From Aromatoleum evansii (GTDB lineage Bacteria; Pseudomonadota; Gammaproteobacteria; Burkholderiales; Rhodocyclaceae), in contig NZ_WTVK01000009.1 in NCBI RefSeq assembly GCF_012910805.1, positions 62,001 to 126,000 on the forward strand: a stretch of 64,000 nucleotides of DNA, in the 5' to 3' direction. The notes under the pieces were generated by a model. That model had not been told where the DNA came from. It made no database searches and worked only from the letters and a program-made list of their open reading frames with translations. The position numbers and the translations under genes were made by a program. The stretch's first letter is position 1. Each line of letters begins with the position of its first letter. This document shows positions 61,172 through 64,000 of this stretch, one piece after another.

Positions 61172-61186
61172 GCACGATAATGGTGC
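61172..61186. promoter_or_regulatory. NtrC enhancer site upstream of amt
   Basis: GCACGATAATGGTGC fits the NtrC consensus GCAC-N7-GTGC. It is about 100 bp upstream of the sigma54 promoter, a usual enhancer distance. The rest of the amt/eamA intergenic DNA has several more GGTGCG motifs but no second full site. Confidence 0.75.
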
Positions 61187-61334
61187 GCGATGGCGGTGCG
61201 CAGCTTCGGTGTGGTGCGCGGTCGTGCAACAAGTTGGGGCGTTGCAGGTTCTATTTGGTTCACAATATGGTCGTGAATTGCAGACAAGAATGTAGAATTG
61301 CGCTTTGCGCGGCGCACGGCGCCTGGAATCGCCA

Positions 61335-62249
61335 ATGAATCGAGATCGGAAACTGCTGGCGGCGGCGGGGGTGCTGGTCGTCCTCTCCATCATCTGGGGC
61401 TACAACTACGTGGTGATGAAGAAGGTGATGCGCTATGTCGATCCCTTCGATTTCTCCGCGATGCGCACCTTCTTCGGCGCGCTCGCGCTGTTCGCGGTGC
61501 TTGCGCTGCGCCGCCGCCCGCTGCGGCCGGTGGCGCTGGGGGGCACCTTGTGGCTGGGGCTGTTGCAGACCGCGGCCTTCACGGCATTGATCCAGTGGGC
61601 GCTGGTGAGCGGCGGGGCGGGCAAGACGGCAGTGCTGGTGTATACGATGCCGTTCTGGCTGCTGCTGATGGCGCGCGTCTTCCTCGGGGAGCGGGTGCGC
61701 GGCTCGCAGTGGATGGCCGTCGGTCTGGCGCTGGCGGGGCTGGTGCTGATCCTCGAGCCGTGGATGCTGCGCGGGGACTCGCGGGGCCCGCTGCTGGCGG
61801 TGCTCGCCGGTCTGGTGTGGGCCGCGAGCGCGGTGTGGGCGAAGCGGCTGCGCGCCAATGTGGAGTTCGACCTGCTATCACTGACGGCGTGGCAGATGCT
61901 GCTGGGGTCGCTGGTGTTGTGCGTGATCGCGTGGCTGTTGCCATCCGCGCCGCCGCAGGTGACGCCCTATTTCATCGGGGCGCTGGTCTACAACGCGCTG
62001 TTGGCGACGGGGCTGGCATGGCTGATGTGGCTCTTCATCCTCGACCGCCTGCCCGCGGGGATGGCCGGGCTGTCATCGCTGGCCGTGCCGGCGGTGGGGG
62101 TGTTGAGCGGCTGGGTGGAACTGGGCGAGCGGCCGAACCCGACCGAGTCCGTGGGCATGGTGTGCATCGTCCTGGCGCTGCTGACGATCAGCGCGATCGC
62201 GATCCGCGGGCGCAGTTCGGTGGCGCGCTCCGCTGCGGACGAAGGCTAG
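61335..62249 (+). CDS. EamA/DMT superfamily permease
   Basis: A 304-residue transporter with ten helices in two EamA repeats (SIIWGYNYVVMKKVMRYVDP and ALVYNALLATGLAWLMW). RhaT/YdcZ-like DMT carriers export amino acids, nucleosides or metabolites. Substrate not evident. It is divergent from amt and converges with the amidotransferase gene; start at 61335 is the family-like Met. Confidence 0.88.
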   Translation: MNRDRKLLAAAGVLVVLSIIWGYNYVVMKKVMRYVDPFDFSAMRTFFGALALFAVLALRRRPLRPVALGGTLWLGLLQTAAFTALIQWALVSGGAGKTAVLVYTMPFWLLLMARVFLGERVRGSQWMAVGLALAGLVLILEPWMLRGDSRGPLLAVLAGLVWAASAVWAKRLRANVEFDLLSLTAWQMLLGSLVLCVIAWLLPSAPPQVTPYFIGALVYNALLATGLAWLMWLFILDRLPAGMAGLSSLAVPAVGVLSGWVELGERPNPTESVGMVCIVLALLTISAIAIRGRSSVARSAADEG

Positions 62250-62262
62250 GCGGCCGCTGCGC

Positions 62263-63048
62263 TCAGCCGCCCCGGCCGCGCTCGGCTGCGTCGAGGAAGT
62301 CCTGCAGGATGGGGCTGCCGTCGAGCAGATCGCCCCCGCCGCCGTGGAATTCCGGATGCCACTGGCAGCCGAACAGGTAGCCGTTGCCCAGCCAGCGGAT
62401 CGCTTCGACGACGTTGTCGCCGCGCGAGTAGGCCTCGATGCGCAGGTCGGAGCCGAGGTCGCGCACCGCCTGGTGGTGGATGCTGTTGACGCGTCCGCCG
62501 GGCGTGCCGCCATACAGCGTCGCGAGATGGCCGCCGGGGACGAAGTCGATCTCGTGGTGGTGCTTGTCGTAGAGGTCGGCGTCGCGGTGCGCGCCGGCGC
62601 CGGGAACGTACTCGGAGATGTCCTGCCACAGCGTGCCGCCGCACGCCACGTTGATGAGCTGCGCGCCGCGGCACACGCCCAGCACCGGCTTGCCCTGGAT
62701 GACGAATTCCCACAGCAGCTCGATCTCGTAGAGATCGCGGATGCGGTCGCCGGTCCATTCGGGGCGCAGCGGATCCTGGCGGTAGGTGGTGGGGCTGACG
62801 TCGGCGCCGCCCTGTAGCACGAGCCCGTCGAGCACCTTGACGTAGTCGTGCACGGAAATCTGCGCCCGCCGCAGGCCGAGGTGCTGGCCGATGGTGGGCA
62901 CCATGAGGACGAGCGCGCCGTGAGACATGATCCAGTGGGCCATCGACTGTTCCAGGTATTGCAGGGTCTTGCCCGGAAAGCCGAGTTCCGCCGGCGGCGT
63001 GTGCAGCAGGCGGGCCGAGAGGCCGATGCGCAGCGGCGCCCTGCTCAC
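62263..63048 (-). CDS. Class I glutamine amidotransferase-like gamma-glutamyl hydrolase (peptidase C26/PuuD type)
   Basis: A 261-residue hydrolase of the C26 family. The catalytic Cys is in [16 protein letters not shown] and the His-Glu pair in [25 protein letters not shown] is the oxyanion region. PuuD-type enzymes cleave gamma-glutamyl amides. The GTG start overlaps the stop of the upstream glutamate-cysteine ligase-like gene by four bases, so both are translated together. An ATG at 63078 is an alternative. The pair could form and cleave a gamma-glutamyl compound. Confidence 0.88.
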   Translation of the reverse strand: MSRAPLRIGLSARLLHTPPAELGFPGKTLQYLEQSMAHWIMSHGALVLMVPTIGQHLGLRRAQISVHDYVKVLDGLVLQGGADVSPTTYRQDPLRPEWTGDRIRDLYEIELLWEFVIQGKPVLGVCRGAQLINVACGGTLWQDISEYVPGAGAHRDADLYDKHHHEIDFVPGGHLATLYGGTPGGRVNSIHHQAVRDLGSDLRIEAYSRGDNVVEAIRWLGNGYLFGCQWHPEFHGGGGDLLDGSPILQDFLDAAERGRGG

Positions 63049-64000
63049 ATCGCTTCTCCTCCCATCCAGCGCGCGCACTGATCCATCACCAGTTCGGGCA
63101 GCGATTCGCCCTTGGTGTGCCGCTCGCGCAGCCAGGCGGCGTCATTGCGGCCTTCGCGCACCTGGCGCAGCAGTTCCCCGAGGGCGTCGTCGCAGCCGAG
63201 CTCGATGGCGTGCTGTTCGATGCGCGCGAAGCTCGCCTCGATCTCCTCGGCGACCGTGTGATGTTCGTGCGTTTCCGGATGGACGTAGGTGCCGGCGAAG
63301 CCGAAGCGGCAAGCCTGGAAGCGGTTGAAGGTGTAGACGAGGTAGTCGTCCTCGGCCAGGCGGATGGGGCGCTCGATCATCAGGTAGCGGGCGATGGCCT
63401 GGATGTAGGCGGCGATCGCGGCGGCGCGGCCGATGGTGAGCGGCGTGTCCATGACGCGGACTTCGATCGTGCCGTACTCCGGCTTGGGGCGGATGTCCCA
63501 ATAGAAGTCCTTCATGCTCTGGACGACGCCGGTGTCCGTCATCTTGGCGAAATAGGCCTCGAAGTCGTGCCAGGTCTCGACGAAGGGCGCGCGCCCCGAC
63601 AGCGGGAAGGCGAACACGGAGTTGAGCCGCGCGGACTGGAAGCCCGTGTCCTTGCCCTGCACGTAGGGCGAGGAGGCCGACAGCGCGATCAGGTGCGGGA
63701 TGTAGCGCGACATGCCGTGCAGCAGGTAGAGCGCGGCATCGGGGCCGGGGCAGCCGATGTGCACGTGCTGGCCGAATACGGTGAATTGCTTGGCGAGATA
63801 GCCGTACAGGTCCGAGAGGTAGTGGAAGCGCGGCTTGTCGAAGATGCGGCGCTCGCCCCAGTCCTGGAAGGCATGGGTGCCGCCGCCGCAGATGCCGATG
63901 TTGAGCTTGCGCGCGGCCTCGGTGAGGGCGGCGCGCAGCGCTTCCAGCTCTTCGGCGACGCGGGCGTAATCGTTGCAGATGCCGGTCGACACCTCGATCA
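63045..64000 (-). CDS. YbdK-type glutamate-cysteine ligase family protein (5' end outside window)
   Basis: The visible ~318 residues belong to the carboxylate-amine ligase GCS2 family (YbdK). The reading frame runs past the right edge; the first visible codons read [14 protein letters not shown]. Signatures are [40 protein letters not shown], and [20 protein letters not shown]. Known members have weak glutamate-cysteine ligase activity and often serve special gamma-glutamyl or mycofactocin-like chemistry. The C26 hydrolase overlaps its end. Confidence 0.92.
   Translation of the reverse strand, partial: IEVSTGICNDYARVAEELEALRAALTEAARKLNIGICGGGTHAFQDWGERRIFDKPRFHYLSDLYGYLAKQFTVFGQHVHIGCPGPDAALYLLHGMSRYIPHLIALSASSPYVQGKDTGFQSARLNSVFAFPLSGRAPFVETWHDFEAYFAKMTDTGVVQSMKDFYWDIRPKPEYGTIEVRVMDTPLTIGRAAAIAAYIQAIARYLMIERPIRLAEDDYLVYTFNRFQACRFGFAGTYVHPETHEHHTVAEEIEASFARIEQHAIELGCDDALGELLRQVREGRNDAAWLRERHTKGESLPELVMDQCARWMGGEAM

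Overview
The window is a GC-rich chromosomal segment, most likely from a betaproteobacterium of the Rhodocyclales (Azoarcus/Thauera/Aromatoleum-like). That placement is an inference from gene content: NnrS, multihaem respiration genes, a taurine TRAP system, acrylyl-CoA reductase and benzoate-type transport, together with coding style. No rRNA, tRNA, CRISPR array, transposase or phage gene was seen.

Layout. 1-5.2 kb: 3' end of an RND efflux pump, a polytopic membrane protein, miaA and an MFS carrier, with dispersed inverted repeats between them. 5.4-12.4 kb: nnrS, an RlmN-like radical SAM methylase, and a tight operon encoding a monohaem cytochrome c, a periplasmic triple-rhodanese protein, an octahaem cytochrome c (tetrathionate-reductase type) and a membrane cytochrome b, preceded by an FNR/CRP-like box. 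12.6-19.8 kb: HtrA-type protease, two OmpR/histidine-kinase pairs, and terC behind a yybP-ykoY (Mn2+) riboswitch with its own terminator. 19.9-26 kb: an RTX protein, a DUF445 protein, a membrane sulfatase-like enzyme and a CDP-alcohol phosphatidyltransferase.

26.0-47.7 kb is the centre of interest: a taurine (aminosulfonate) dissimilation region. TauX/TauY (taurine dehydrogenase) would give sulfoacetaldehyde; the TPP enzyme Xsc splits it to acetyl phosphate and sulfite; Pta makes acetyl-CoA; TauE/SafE and YeiH-type proteins are candidate sulfite/sulfate exporters; a TRAP transporter (TauKLM) and an APC permease are candidate importers. Two features are unusual. thiS-thiG (thiazole for TPP) sit in the xsc operon. 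CobS-like and CobT-like proteins without CobN, followed by two tandem Lin0512-family proteins, lie divergent to the permease. An IclR regulator heads the region. I find seven copies of a 30-bp palindrome-like element. Three promoters (pta, xsc, tauX) are each bracketed by two copies spaced 80-82 bp apart, and the cobS/permease divergent region has one copy. This suggests one regulon covering all these units. A block of apparently unrelated genes (29.1-32.9 kb: small proteins, a TerB-like protein, secreted proteins, a CadC-like regulator) interrupts it.

47.8-64 kb: Cache-domain protein, argP/lysE pair, secreted protein, FUSC-like protein, XRE-cupin regulator with benE, an SRPBCC protein, acuR-acuI plus an AhpD-like protein, a PNPOx-like/MocR divergent pair, amt with a sigma54 promoter and NtrC site, an EamA permease, and an overlapping pair of a gamma-glutamyl hydrolase-like amidotransferase and a YbdK-like glutamate-cysteine ligase that runs off the right edge.
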